DNA from: Orbilia blumenaviensis
Lineage: Eukaryota > Ascomycota > Orbiliomycetes > Orbiliales > Orbiliaceae
Assembly: GCA_036872755.1 (NCBI GenBank)
Contig: JAVHNS010000002.1
Span: 2,604,001 to 2,668,000 of the forward strand
DNA length: 64,000 nt
Reading direction: 5' to 3'
Under the pieces are notes generated by a model, which was not told the DNA's origin, did not search any database, and was given only the letters and a program-made list of their open reading frames with translations. Of the stretch, positions 11,221-23,284 are shown one piece after another; the stretch's first letter is position 1; every line of letters starts with the position of its first letter. Both the position numbers and the translations under genes were made by a program.

Positions 11221-12898
11221 TCTGCGCAACTCTGCTGTTGCAGCTGCACCACAAGTGGGCCGCATTTACTGTATTCCAGCTCGAGGAGCTACTTAGCGCT
11301 CAGAAAATCCGAATCGCGAGGATAGACGGTCCAGCTCCGGCACAGTACAGGTAAAGCCTAATCAATCAAGCTCTCGCGTTAATCGTCGGCGTTCGCGTTT
11401 GAAGAGTTACTCGGGATCTTTTTACCAATCTAGTGCAAAGAAAGAGAACAAAGGGTGGATTAGGGTGGGAAAACCCCCCGCGTGCATGTTCTAATCCTGC
11501 GATATTTAAACATCTTAGTTTTACTTTAAGCCTCCTATAAAACCCTTTTCCCATCGGCTGGCTTGGGGTGGAAGGTGTGTGTCTGCTGGGCGGTCCGGGT
11601 CTCGTCAGGACATGGAGTCTGGTGCTTTTTTTCCCACTGCGGCTGAGGTGCAGCCTGGACAGGGACATGCATGGATTAAAGCTCACGACAGCCTCGTTAG
11701 CTACATTAGCTAGACAACTTCCCCGGGTATGGTTTCCCGGGCGTGGTATATATAGACCTTAGGCAGGGTCTAAGAGCTTTGGATTTGAAATCTGGAGGTT
11801 GGATGCATCGATGGATCAGGATTGTGAAGAATCCAAGCTTTGGGCGGTATGCCCAGACAATTAATTGCTATCAGAATCCGAACTATATTTGAATCTAAGG
11901 GCACTGGACGGCAAAAATTCAAAGGAATTCGTATGTCCGGATTTCCAAGTCGCACCTGCTAGCTAGGTACACAGGTGTATTACGATAACAGGATAGGTGA
12001 GGCAGAGTGAAGCATTAAGACAAATTCGAAACGGCACACGCATACATAGATATACAGATATCTGTATGTATGCACCAAGTACCTATTTCGGGATTTTTGG
12101 TACGACCGCATATTGGCACTAAGGACAAAGGAAGGGACCAAGAGATAAGACAGAACACACGGGGGAAGGCTCGGATGCGACTAGAATGCAAAAATTAGCT
12201 TAAACTGTTTTCTTGGAACCGAGATTGATTTGGTATCTTTCCTGGATTCGACGATGGCCAAGATCTCAGATTACGGAGAGCTGCTAGTCTCTAGCTGAAT
12301 AATAGTTAATTAATAGGTAAGAGGTACCTAGGTATCTGAGGCCGCAGAAGGGCAAATTTTGGATGTGGCTATATGCATATGCCGTGGAATCGGTAGGCTA
12401 CCTGGGTAGGTAGACAGCAAAAATTTAAAATTGGCATCCCAGTTCAAGCTCTGGCTTTACCTTGACAAGACCTGCCCGAAGTTCAAAGCTAAGAGAACAA
12501 TTGCACAAACGACCGCATTGATTTCTAAGCTGAGCTACTGGTTTCCGGTTCAATTCCAACGAGATCGGTTCAATTAAATTACCGAATTTAATTCCTTTCA
12601 ACACATCTGCATGCTCAACGATATCTGGAGCTCGGGAAAGGCCTGGCCATTGACACGGACATTTTTCTATTGAGCTAAGGTCAAATCCAACCATCAATAT
12701 AAGTTTTTTTGATCATGCCTTTAGCTGTAAGCCTCGCACCCTCTCTCAAACAGCCTCTTTTTGCTATTACAAAATGCCACAATATCAACACATATATCAG
12801 TTCAAACCAATCATATATCCTGCGTATAAGGCTCGAGCGCCGTCGACCATACGCACTCGGCACTAACATTGGCCTCGCATCTATAATTTACGATTAAA
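11221..12898. other. Gene-free region with AGGTA palindromes
   Basis: About 1.7 kb between two divergent genes. I find no supportable gene. It holds two members of the dispersed ACCTAGGT palindrome family (12323-12336 and 12398-12413) and a near-perfect GATATACAGATATCTGTATG stem around 12050-12072. Confidence 0.5.
12398..12413. repeat. CTACCTGGGTAGGTAG imperfect palindrome
   Basis: Same motif family as at 2073-2092; a related copy, GGTACCTAGGTATC, lies 60 bp upstream at 12323-12336. Confidence 0.7.
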
Positions 12899-14050
12899 AT
12901 GAAGGTATCGAGTGGACACTAACTAACAACCATCAAGGCAGCCGGCCAATTCCGCGCCGTCGCGTCTCTAGCCCGCAACCTCGAGTCCTGCCGCAATATA
13001 ATCACCAAAACCGTCGCCGCAGGTGCCAAAATTCTTTTCCTTCCTGAGGCTTCTGACTATATCCCCATATCCGCCTCTGAATCTCTTAAACTTGTGAAGC
13101 CAATTGAAACTAGCGAGTTCGTTCTGGGACTACAGGAGTCTGCAAAAGAGCACAAGTTGCCAATATGTGTCGGGGTTCATGAGCCTGCTGAGGGGGAGAA
13201 AGTGAAGAATACCTGTATTTATATCGATGAGGAAGGGGTGATCCAGCAGAGATACCAAAAGTTACATATGTTTGATGTGGAACTGGCTAGTGGGGTCGTT
13301 TTGACTGAGAGCCGGTAAATTAAGATACAGACCCACGATCATAGTCTGGTTTTTATACTAACGGGGTGCCTATTAGGAGCGTAGAGCCCGGTAAATCTAT
13401 CACACCGCCATTTGACACGCCAATCGGAAAGCTTGGTATGTTAATATGCTACGACGTAAGTCTTAACCCTGCCAAATTCCGTCACCAGCTTATGTCGAAT
13501 ACACAAGCATCTAAGTAACACGAGACGAACAAAATTATAGCTCCGCTTCCCAGAGGTCTCTCTACAGCACCGCCGTCTAGGCGCACATATCATTTCCTAT
13601 CCTTCAGCATTTACTCTCCCTACCGGCAACGCAGGGCACTGGCATACACTCCTTCGTGCTCGGGCAATTGAAACCCAATCGTATGTTATCGCTCCAGCAC
13701 TAGTTGGTGTTAGCAATGCAAAGCGAAAATCCTACGGGCATTCTATTATTGTGGATCCCTGGGGAAGGGTATTAAGTGAGTGTAAAGGAGTTGATACCGA
13801 GAGTGCGGAGGACCCGGGAGAAGATGCAGGTGGTGAAGAGGATATTTGTGTGGGCGAGATCGATCTGGGTGTGTTGGAGAAGGTTAGGAAAGAAATGCTA
13901 TTATTGAGGAGAACGTATGCGAAATTAAACCCTCCTTATTCTATAGTACCGCTGTTGACACGCTCGTATATAGGGATATCTATGGGGAAGTATAAAGACT
14001 TCAGCACCAGCAAACAGAGAACATTAAAATGGGCACCGTTGGTTCATTGA
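12899..14050 (+). CDS. Carbon-nitrogen hydrolase, Nit-type amidase
   Basis: Four exons: 12899-12904, 12938-13314, 13377-13455 and 13541-14050, 323 residues. The first exon codes only Met-Lys. It belongs to the nitrilase superfamily branch containing fungal Nit proteins (deaminated glutathione amidase-like), soluble in cytosol or mitochondria. The catalytic triad is visible: Glu39 in FLPEASD, Lys110 in RYQKLHMFD and Cys152 in MLICYD, with LRFPEVSLQHRRLGA and GNAGHWHTLLRARAIETQSY following. Substrate is inferred from family resemblance only. The C-terminus runs about 35 residues past the usual RRTD-type ending (LLLRRTYAKLNPPYSIVPLL), and an Asp/Glu-rich insert sits around residues 240-265. The first intron is only 33 bp, unusually short. 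Confidence 0.85.
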
Positions 14051-14484
14051 GCTTAGAGGATATAAATAATGGAGAACCTACCACACCAAATTTACAAATT
14101 TAGCGCCTCTTCCTCGTCAGATACGTAACTAGTCCGAATATATCTGATATAAAAAATTTGGGTAAATATACAGGAGGACTACTACTGATTACAAAAATAT
14201 GTTTGTGTAACAATTACCATATGATATCGCCGAGGATGACGGGGCTTAAAAAATCAATTGCAAGAGGGGGGGAGGGGAACTACTGCCGAATTCTTAACAG
14301 GTGATACAGAGGTGGGATATCGTGATGGTCAACCAAAAGGCCATTACAGGGCTACCAAAAAAATCAAGCTCATTTTTGTTTACCAAAGGGGGGGGGGGGG
14401 GGGGGGGGGACACAAAAGAAAGGACCGAGTAGCAAAGGAAATTCATATGCTTGTGCGAATCGGGGTGTGAAAACACTAGTATGC
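14051..14484. other. Convergent intergenic region with a G22 homopolymer
   Basis: Between the stops of the Nit-type gene and BRO1. It contains 22 consecutive G at 14388-14409, read as C22 in the 3' flank of the BRO1 transcript. Confidence 0.7.
14388..14409. repeat. G22 homopolymer
   Basis: Twenty-two consecutive G on the plus strand, 75 bp beyond the BRO1 stop codon. Confidence 0.9.
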
Positions 14485-17400
14485 TTATCTCCAAGACTGA
14501 AGGCCTGACCAAGGATCTTGTTGCCCTGGTTGTCTTTGGCCTTGAGGGGGCTGTTGCTGTTGTGGTGGAGGAGGCTGCTGAGGGTATCCCTGAGGAGGAT
14601 ACTGCTGCGGAAAGCTCTGTTGCCTATTCATAGGCGGCGGACCGGGTGGCGGCGGCGGAACGTATGCGCCAGGGTTGTATGGTTGTTGCTGCTGAGGTTG
14701 GTATTGGTTGTATGGTGGGTAGTTCTGCGCACTCGAACCCCTTCTTACGTACTGTCCATTCGCATACTGTTGCTGCGGCTGTTGCTGCATCATAGGATAC
14801 TGTTGTGGCTGACCAACTGGCGAGAACTGCTGGCCATACACGGTCTGCTGTTGAGGCTGGGGTGGAATCGGTGGAAATCCTCCATACCGCGGGGTCTGAG
14901 GCGGCGACTGGACTGGGTGCTGTCCGACGGATATCGGTGAAGGCGAATGCTTTCCCTGGTCTCCCACAGACATTTTTTCCATCAGCTCGCGGATTCTCTG
15001 TTGCTCCCTCTCCGCAGTTGCGTTAGCCCCCTTTTCTTTCTCGATCTTCCCAAGTAGATTTGCGCCTTCTTGTCGCCGGTTATTGACGAACACATCTACA
15101 TTCTTGTCAAGGCTGTCGACTGTATCCTTCATCTCGCCGTAGAAACTCTTTGCCTTGTCTAGACCGGACTGTATATCCAAAAATGCTCGATACACTTTCT
15201 TAAATGCGGACACTACAGCGGCTTTGTTCTTCGCCAGCTTTTCGTATCTTGATTGCTCGGCACGGACCCGCTTATCTTGAAGCAACTCCCCGTACGCTGC
15301 AGTCAGGTCCTTCATTAGGGATTGTTGTTTGTGAGTGGCCTGTAGCAAACGATTCTGGTGCGGCCTAAATTTCTCAAGCTCGGAAGCAAATAGTTGTCCT
15401 TCAATGTTACCCATCGCCTTTTTGTTGAGAATGAGAACGTGGTTGATGTCATCATTGTGAACCTGGGGGCTGTTAGTTTATCTATATATAGTTATAGTTA
15501 TCTAAGAGGGCGTACCTTTTCTTTGAGGTCCTTTAGGACCTGCATGCGTTCACGTTTGATCAAGTTCAACTTTTTCAGTAACTCTTCAACCCTCTCTATC
15601 TGTGCCATGACGCTAATCTCGCCTGATTCATCGACATCCAGTAAGCTACCCTCTTGTTGCGGAGTGCTCCGCTTATCGAGTCGGTACCCATTCTTTACCA
15701 GAGCCTTCTGGAATAGAATGTCTACTTCCTCTTTTTCGCTTGCAACCCTTAAATCTTCGATGTCATCAGCATACTGGGTATACTGATTCAATAAGGCTGC
15801 ATCACTTTCACTGGCGGCATCGATTGCGTTTGAGAGGTTCTTGATGTCCTCTCGTAGAGTTTGTGTTAGAGCCAAAGATGGCTGTTGGACCCAATCATCC
15901 ATATACTTCGATCTCATCTTTTCACAAATAGCTTCCTCGGTATCCAACGCCTTTGCACATTGCATTAAGACCTCTTCCACTCGCAATTTGTCATCCTTGA
16001 GCTCATCAAAGACATTAATGAGAAGTGGCTCCGCTGCGATTTCATCAGCCCAGGCTCTGAATTCAGGGTCTACCTCTAAATTCTCTTCAAATCCACCCTT
16101 CAACATTTTCAGACTACCAGGAAGTTTGAGGTAGTCCAACGCAGCCGCCAGTTCGGAGTTAGCGATATCGCATTTCTCGGTCTCTGCGCGGATAAGTTTG
16201 GCCTTTTCCTCGTCATACAGTGAAGCTGACTCTGTCACTGACATTGGTACGATCTTGGAAAATATATCCGGGCCTATTATACGTTGAATATCTTGCCCAG
16301 CGTATAATTCTTGTACTGGTATGGCTTTCGAGGCCGGGAGCTTAGAAATAGCCGCCAGGGAGGTTTCACTGGGTATTGTGTGATGATAGATGTAATCATT
16401 ATCCTTTTGGAATTCTGCTCTCTTTTCCTGGACTAGGCTCAAGTGTCGCTTCATCATATCGGCGAGTGTCGCACCAGTCTCAGCGACTAGGTTGGAATTC
16501 GATGGAACAGATGACGGCACTGCGCTCGCATTCTTGACTGCATCTCGTGCAAGACGCTCCGCGACACCCATTCGGGCGAGTCCAATGCCAAATTGATTGG
16601 TAGTATTTTCATGTAGAGCCTGATAGTACTGAGCTATCGATCCCATATAGTTCATTTTTGCCTTTCAGAACACGTCAGCACCATATGAATAAAAATATAG
16701 AATTATTTAGTCATACCTGGACCATAGCCATCCACACTTTTGCAAATATATCTTTTGCAGTATTCTCTGAGCACCCTTCGGCAGCCTGGGAGTATAAGAA
16801 GCCCGCTTGGGCTGCTAGCTTGGCCAGCATGCCGGGTTTCTTTCCGTCGCCGATTTGCTTCTCCAGAAACACTTCTTGCGCCTGTGCAAGCATGATATTG
16901 ATGAGAGTTCTGACAGTGTCTCTACTTAAGTCGGCTGATGGAGCGTGTAAGAAATTATCGTTAATGTAGGTAAACATCCCGGCCGATGCCTGGAACGAAT
17001 GGTACGCCGTTTTGAGCCCTGCATCCTCCGAGCGATTTTGATTGGCGGCATGGCAGGACAGGACAGCAGATATGTTAAAGATTATAGAGGCCTTTTCGTA
17101 TGCGAGCGAGTACTGCGAAATCTGTTTATGCGTAAATGCGTCATACCTGGTCCGAGTCGAGTGTCAGTGCCTTGTTATAAGCTTTCTCAGTTTGCTGTCT
17201 ATATCAGGCCATGGAAGCGCCTGGAGGTTATCGTACCAGGTAAATGAGATCTTAATATGACTCTCGTCGACTGGAAATCGTAAATCCAACAGTTCTAGCT
17301 GGCCGTAGTAGCGGTATAATAGATCTCGTCCGGCAGCCGAATCCTTTCCCGCACCTCGCATATCCTGACGTAGGCGGTTAAGCGTCGCACACTCTTCGTT

Positions 17401-17520
17401 GTACTTTTCGGGGTCGCCATAGGTTAGTCGGATGTAATTCTTGAGAGGAGTGACCCAGTCGATTTCCTGCGTAGATTTCAGCGGACAGCTGATCATAGGA
17501 GCCTGGTGGAGTCCGGCCAT
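14485..17520 (-). CDS. BRO1: BRO1-domain ESCRT-associated protein (Vps31)
   Basis: Four exons: 17520-17237, 17146-16717, 16661-15516 and 15462-14485, 945 residues. Bro1 binds ESCRT-III (Snf7) on endosomes, recruits the deubiquitinase Doa4 and supports multivesicular-body sorting. The BRO1 domain occupies about residues 1-390, with PLKNYIRLTYGDPEKYNEEC, LLYRYYGQLELLDLRFPVDE, YSLAYEKASIIFNISAVLSC and LAQAQEVFLEKQIGDGKK. A long helical V-domain (about 400-770) follows, then a Pro/Gln/Tyr-rich tail (about 793-945) with PPPPPGPPP. The N-terminus fits Bro1 and not the pH-signalling paralogue Rim20. The start at 17520 (MAGLHQAPMISC) is preferred; Met9 (17496) is an alternative. All junctions hold the frame. 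Confidence 0.95.
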
Positions 17521-19209
17521 GGCTGCGGTTATCCCCCCGAGAGGTCGTTGAAGGATGAAGAAGTCGTCTGAGGGGGTGGGTTTGGTGATAAGGGACAAAT
17601 GGTGGGCTGTGTGGGAACCGCTCGCAGTTCAGTTGGAGCAACTCAGGTACCCGCCCGCTTAGCTAGGAACTCCCACGGCAATTTGGTCGTCCGATCCAGC
17701 GCTCAGGTCTGCGAACTTCCTCTATCCACCGTAACCCCGCTCTAGTCGTAATTTTCGATCGGAGAAGAAGACGCCAGGAAGTATTCGGCTACAGGATCCG
17801 ACGATGGTGGAGAAGCGAAGTCGAGAGGCCCGGCTTCTGCGAGAATACTATGGTAATATAACATATAAGAAAGAAAAAAGGGTGGGAACTAGGGCCTTAA
17901 AGGCACGCACAGCATGTAAGTCCAGCACAAACTAAGCTCTCTCTGGCACGGCGGGCGGCTGATGGCCTCCAACAGCAGGACGGTACGCAGCCGGATGGCA
18001 CTAAACAGGAGAGCTACCTAATTGAGAGGTTACGAGGACAGCCGTGACGATATTGGTCCCACGGCTGCAGTTGTGTCCCGGCCAGGCCAGGAAGTGGCTC
18101 GTTTCAAGACGAACCGGCAAACAGTTACGTAGTATCGTCCACAGGCTACCTTCGAGTTACTTGGCCGTGAATCTGGAATCCTGAAACAAGCCATCTGCAG
18201 GAACCAGACATCCGCTGAACTTGTTAGATCGATGGCAAGTGGACACCGGTATCTCACTTGCATTGGTAAGTAGATATCCGGTCTTGGCTGATTACATTCA
18301 ATAGTCCAGTCAGGTTGCACGAGGTTTCAACGTTAGTTAGCGTTTACGTTTGGGCGCTCCTTTCGAAGTTAGTCCCAAGGTCAATGCGAACGCTGTGCGT
18401 TATACAACAGGTAAATCTGTCAGCAAAAGGATATTGATACCGGCGGGAAGCGCACCAAGACATATCAGGACCCGAATAGGGCTTTTCCATGGTCCAGGTT
18501 ATCGATATATTCTATTATAGGTTGACTTATCAGCCAAGTTGCGCTGCTATATTTATCTATCCGGCAAACATACTACCAAGTACCCAGGTACCTAGCGGCG
18601 CCCAGTATGCATTCGACTCATGTCGACTCATGCCATAACCTAGTCTCGTAGTATACGAAACTAGCCATAGTCATAGTCAGTAGGTATCGTGAAAATATTG
18701 ATCAGCATAGATTGCACCCACGGCGCCTAGATCTCCAGTACACAATCCCAGTTCCCCCCCCCCTTTTTTTTTCTCGTTGGTCTGCGCCGCTCCTCGCATT
18801 CGAGACATCGGGAAGAGGAGGCATGCCTGGGACCATTCAGCTTAAGATAGAAAAATGGTTGGTCCGATCTGTTTTTGGATTGAAGCTAAGCTTTCTGTGC
18901 CACCAACCTGCCCACCGCAATTGCGCCCAAGCCTCCGCAGTTTACATAAATAGATATGCTGATATTCTTGATACCAATATGTATCAATAGATCTAGCCTC
19001 GAATCTAGGCGTTCGAGCTCTCCAAATAGATGGATGGGTCCACCGAATTGGTGCTGTATACCCGTCTGTGTACATCCATTTGTCTTACGAAGGAACTATC
19101 TACAGACACTGCCTAAACGTTTTATGCACCGGGTTATGCGCCAATTAACACCAGGTACATGAACACAAGACCAAGGTACATGTACATATGACGACTATCA
19201 TCTTTATAC
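17521..19209. other. Gene-free region
   Basis: About 1.7 kb upstream of BRO1 and downstream of the Rrn11-like gene. I see no supportable gene. It carries one ACCTAGGT-family motif at 18580-18595 and a C/T tract at 18753-18773. Confidence 0.5.
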
Positions 19210-20391
19210 TCAGGTATTATCTTCCATCAATATTTCGTCATGCTCAGACACAAACTCCTCCCATCCCGCCAAACCCCTGTCCTTCATCTTACGGGACAGC
19301 TTGTGCCCGGATATCCTATACCTAATGCTTCCCGCCTGGTCATTCAAGAGCATCAAACTCAAATCCGCCGCCCAGAAATACAACTGACCACGAAGTTTCC
19401 ACAAGTCCCCCATATCAACCCAAGGCGGGGCTCCTTGTAGGTTCTCCAGTCTCTTAGTAACTGCATCAATACCTGAAATAACACCCAAGACCACGCTCGA
19501 TTCGCCGCTCTTCAGGGCGGTCGAAAGTTTTTCATGCAATGCCAGAATCTCAAAGTGCATCAATATCGGTAGGATCGTTATCGCATTGGCACCCTTCCCG
19601 GCGACATATTGTTTATAGGGAGGGTACATGACAAAGAGCCGGCCCATATATTCCATTGCCTTAGCATAGTCTCCTCCCGCGACGCTCTCACCATCAGGGT
19701 TATTCGTTTCCTGCTGATTCTCGGCGTCTACTGGCTGTTGGTAACTCCAGCTCAGGATTTCTACCCCCAGCTTCCAGATTGTCTTGAGTCGCAGATTTTT
19801 CACATCAGTCTCCGAGTCACTCAGCAGCAACAGCCTGAATGCCCGCCTTGCCCTCTCCCAGTCCCGTCGGAGGATACAAAGGTGTAATAAAGTGTTTATA
19901 TTACTCAAGTGTTTTGCTTGTAATGAAGTTGGCTGTGTCGGCGGCAACCTTTCCATGATGTCGTCTGCATAACCTGCATTTCGTATCCGGTGTTCCAGAT
20001 TGCTGGCTAACCCTTTACGTTTACCGTCGATGATGCCGTCGTCATCGAAATCATCATCATCGAGCATCTCATCACTGAGATTACTCGAATCCACGGTCAG
20101 CGTGGGTAGTGGCGTACGTGCGTTAGTTGGATCCCACGGTGCCGACTTCGGGATATGGCCCTGTGATGCGGCGAGACTACGTAAGCCAACATCGTCTCCG
20201 CTTCTTGGAACCGGTTCCCCCTCTTCCTTATCTCGTTCTTCTTCCTCTTCAATGTAGTCGCTGGCATTCGTGGCTAGGCTTTTGGTCCTCTTGCGTTTGC
20301 GAGTTTGACCTGAGGCGGTGACAGATTCGTAGGATATGGGGATGAAGGTGGAATGGGGTACTGGGTAGGAGAAGACCGGCTTTGAAGTCAT
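19210..20391 (-). CDS. RRN11: Rrn11-like RNA polymerase I core-factor subunit
   Basis: Single exon, 393 residues. Rrn11 is the TPR-containing subunit of the Pol I core factor that binds rDNA promoters in the nucleolus. The N-terminal third is basic and acidic low complexity, with a likely nuclear localisation signal (RKRKRTK, about residues 31-37) and an acidic run (LDDDDFDDDG). From about residue 140 it looks helical, with the conserved AKHLSNINTLLHLCILRRDW and ERARRAFRLLLLSD block, and then AMEYMGRLFVMYPPYKQY. These resemble fungal Rrn11 proteins. It is divergent from DDI1 across 541 bp. The assignment rests on remembered family resemblance, not on a catalytic motif. Confidence 0.78.
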   Translation of the reverse strand: MTSKPVFSYPVPHSTFIPISYESVTASGQTRKRKRTKSLATNASDYIEEEEERDKEEGEPVPRSGDDVGLRSLAASQGHIPKSAPWDPTNARTPLPTLTVDSSNLSDEMLDDDDFDDDGIIDGKRKGLASNLEHRIRNAGYADDIMERLPPTQPTSLQAKHLSNINTLLHLCILRRDWERARRAFRLLLLSDSETDVKNLRLKTIWKLGVEILSWSYQQPVDAENQQETNNPDGESVAGGDYAKAMEYMGRLFVMYPPYKQYVAGKGANAITILPILMHFEILALHEKLSTALKSGESSVVLGVISGIDAVTKRLENLQGAPPWVDMGDLWKLRGQLYFWAADLSLMLLNDQAGSIRYRISGHKLSRKMKDRGLAGWEEFVSEHDEILMEDNT

Positions 20392-20932
20392 CTACCCTGG
20401 GCCATTCAGCGATGGACCGCACTCATAGGTACATCGGCTCTAGAGGGATTGCACCGCGTTAGCCACTAGTTCGATCGCATGCAAACCTTCTCGCCATTGC
20501 TCCTAAATACAGCCTTGCTGCACGGAACATGCTCGAATAGAAGTCTGTGGGGAAGAAAAATGTGTGTCTTGGTCGTACCTACCATCACGTAATGCGCTTC
20601 CATGGAGTTCTGTCATCAGATTACGTGTCGAGAAGATGAGAACGCCGAAGTTGAATGTCTGCTAAATGAAAAATTTAAAAGGAAGAAAAAGGTTAGGAGA
20701 AGAAAAGGCCGGCGCAAACGAGCCTTCCTGACTTCCCCTTTGGTGGATGCCGCAGAAACAAACAACATCCCAGCGCAACCCCACCGCTGGCGTCATAGCA
20801 CAGCCCGCCTCTTGCACGAAGCTCTGTCTTCACAAGTTCGCCATCGCAACATTCGGCACCAGCATTACGGATCCATCGGACGCGTTGTATAAGCTACTTT
20901 TATCCAGTAGATAGACTCGAATCACTGCCAAA
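20392..20932. promoter_or_regulatory. Divergent promoter region of RRN11-like gene and DDI1
   Basis: A 541-bp head-to-head region. It includes a purine-rich stretch at 20670-20720. An open frame within it (20602-20892) looks like chance. Confidence 0.5.
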
Positions 20933-22435
20933 ATGTACACTGATGCCTTACCTTGCCGCGATTTTAAGCTCCACTAAGCTGACACTACAACAATAGGATC
21001 CTATCTATTGTATCGAGCCTCCTTCCGGACGAAGGCCTCAGCCTTGAAGTCTTTCCAGACTTCCAGCTCGCATCGTTGAAAACCCTAATAGCCGAAGAAA
21101 TAATGAATCGAATCACTCCGGACAGGATGTTCCTGTACCGTGATGGCCATCTGCTGGCTGACGGCGAGAAAACGCTGCAGGAGCTTGGGCTGGTGGACCA
21201 TGCAGTCTTAGAATTGCACACTCGAGAGTCAATACAAGCACTACGGCAAGCTCATAGGGCCAGTGGCCCAACCGAAGGAGCTAGAAATACGGGTAGAGAC
21301 TTCATGACAGATACCGAGGTTATCAGGTTGAGAGTGCTAGGCGACCAGCAGATGATGAATCAACTAAGGGAACAGCAACCAGAACTAGCAGATGCCGTGA
21401 ATGACCCAGAAAGGTTCTCACAGATATTTCAAATGCTCGAAAGTAGGAGACGGGATGCTGCGAGAGAAAAGCAGCAGGAAATCGTATGGCACCATGATCC
21501 ATCCCCCCCGGAATAAACGCGCTGACATAATATCCTCATTATAGGCAAGGTTAAACGACGACCCGTTCAACGTAGATTCCCAGAGACGCATAGAGGAGCT
21601 CATCCGCGAAGAGGCCGTGCGCGAAAACCTTCAGAACGCCCTCGATTACAATCCAGAATCGTTCGGCCGCGTTACCATGCTTTACGTTCCAGTGGAGGTC
21701 AATGGCCATCCCGTCAAAGCGTTCGTCGACTCGGGAGCTCAAGCCACCATCATGTCACCAAAGTGTGCCGAAGATTGCAATATCATGCGGTTAATCGATA
21801 GAAGATTCGCCGGTATCGCAAAGGGTGTCGGCACAGCTAAGATCCTTGGAAGGGTCCATTCAGCGCAGATCAGACTTGGAGATCAATATTTGCTATGCTC
21901 GTTTACAGTTATGGAGGGGAAAGATGTAGATCTACTATTAGGGCTGGATATGCTGAAGCGTCATCAGGCAAGCATAAACCTGAAAGATAATCTCCTGGAA
22001 TTTGGTGACACCAAGATCCCGTTTCTCCCAGAGGGCGAATGTCCACGCAACTTCGAGGCCCCTGGGCAGGAAGATGAGCCTGTTGTGGAAGGTCCCGCTG
22101 GCAGTCTTGTAGGCGGTCAAAGCGGGGCAATGATCCGCCCTCCCGCAGTAAATCCAAACTTCCAGGGCCCTGGAAATACGGTGGGTGGGCCATCTACACC
22201 GGCAACATCCGTCTCGACTTCAACTCCTCAACCTATACTCTCACCAACTACAATTCCTCCAGTAGGAGCGACGTCGGCCAACCCGCCCCCACTGCCGTCA
22301 GGCAGGCAGACATATCACGCACCTGAAAAGATTGCGCAGCTTACGAGTCTTGGGTTTTCGGAAGAAGAAGCTCGCCAAGCGCTCAATACGACAAATGGAG
22401 ATGTGGAGCTGGCGGCGAGCTTGTTATTCGGATAG
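20933..22435 (+). CDS. DDI1: Ddi1 ubiquitin-receptor aspartic protease
   Basis: Modelled exons: 20933-20934 (AT), 20997-21483 and 21545-22435, 459 residues. Ddi1 is a proteasome shuttle with retroviral-type protease activity on heavily ubiquitinated substrates. Domains: ubiquitin-like fold at about 1-70 ([20 protein letters not shown]), helical domain at about 130-200 ([20 protein letters not shown]), retropepsin fold at about 205-330 with catalytic Asp225 in [11 protein letters not shown], and a C-terminal UBA at about 420-459 ([19 protein letters not shown]). The family starts with a short hydrophobic strand. The only way I find to give ILSIVSSLL an initiator is an intron (20935-20996, donor GTACAC, branch GCTGAC, acceptor CAATAG) that splits the ATG as AT|G. 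The body of the gene is certain; exon 1 is inferred. Confidence 0.9.
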
Positions 22436-23284
22436 AGAAGTATGTGGGTCTCATCACCTTGCATGATAGACGTCAAGGCGGGGTGGGTGTGGCGCCTTTA
22501 GATCGCGACCGATTTTCTTACAAATATACTCATTACTATTGGTTGACGGAGCACTTAGCATGGGGGTATCCATCTGTTTAGCTTTTTTTCTATTTTGCCA
22601 GCGGGTGGCATGGGAAATGGCTTCCAGCGGGTAGTTAGATATGCTGGGGGTGGGCCCATCCCCAACGTCACTTTGCTTTTGTATCATTGTCAAAGAAGCA
22701 AGATGGTTCATGGTTCATGATGACATTTGGTAATGGGATAAACTAAACGAAGATGGAGTGGGTTTTGGGAAACAAATGCTTACACGCCATCCGTAACTAC
22801 TTACTTTGTACTATTGCATCAAGGAAATCAAGGAAAGCAGTTCTTTTTTTTCTTCTTCTATTTCCTTTTTGTTTTTTTTGTTTTTTCACGAATACACCAT
22901 ATCAAGCACATGGTGATCGTTACACGCGGACCTGCCGGTCTGCCTGGTTTCCATTCCATGCACCAAATATGCATATGCATGTCTCAAGCAAAGGCCACGA
23001 TCACTGGCCCTTCCCCATACCCATGACCTTGATCTGTCAACATTAATATTTTGGAGCATTTTGCGATAGAAAAAATAAAAACTAATTCGAGCCAGTAAGA
23101 ATTTAGATATATGGTATTACAACAAGAAGGGGAAATCATTATGGAATTTTTATCGCTGAATGGTATGCATGGGATCCGCGGTTTTAACCATGAAGGCGCC
23201 CAATGAGGAGAAGGATAATAGAAATCAAAAAACTATAGGGAAAAGCGACAGGTAAAAAACTCAAAAAAAAAAAAAAAAAAAAAA
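22436..23284. other. Convergent intergenic region
   Basis: No gene seen. It has T-rich tracts (22840-22890) and ends in A22 (23263-23284) that directly abuts the sidA stop codon. Confidence 0.55.
23263..23284. repeat. A22 tract (U22 in sidA mRNA) abutting the stop codon
   Basis: Twenty-two A on the plus strand. The sidA TGA is the complement of 23285-23287, so the transcript would read UGA followed at once by U22. Confidence 0.9.

Noticed and set aside
17237..17520. Rim20 (pH-signalling BRO1 paralogue) as identity of the BRO1 gene
   Set aside because: The N-terminal sequence and Pro/Gln-rich tail fit Bro1/Vps31 better.
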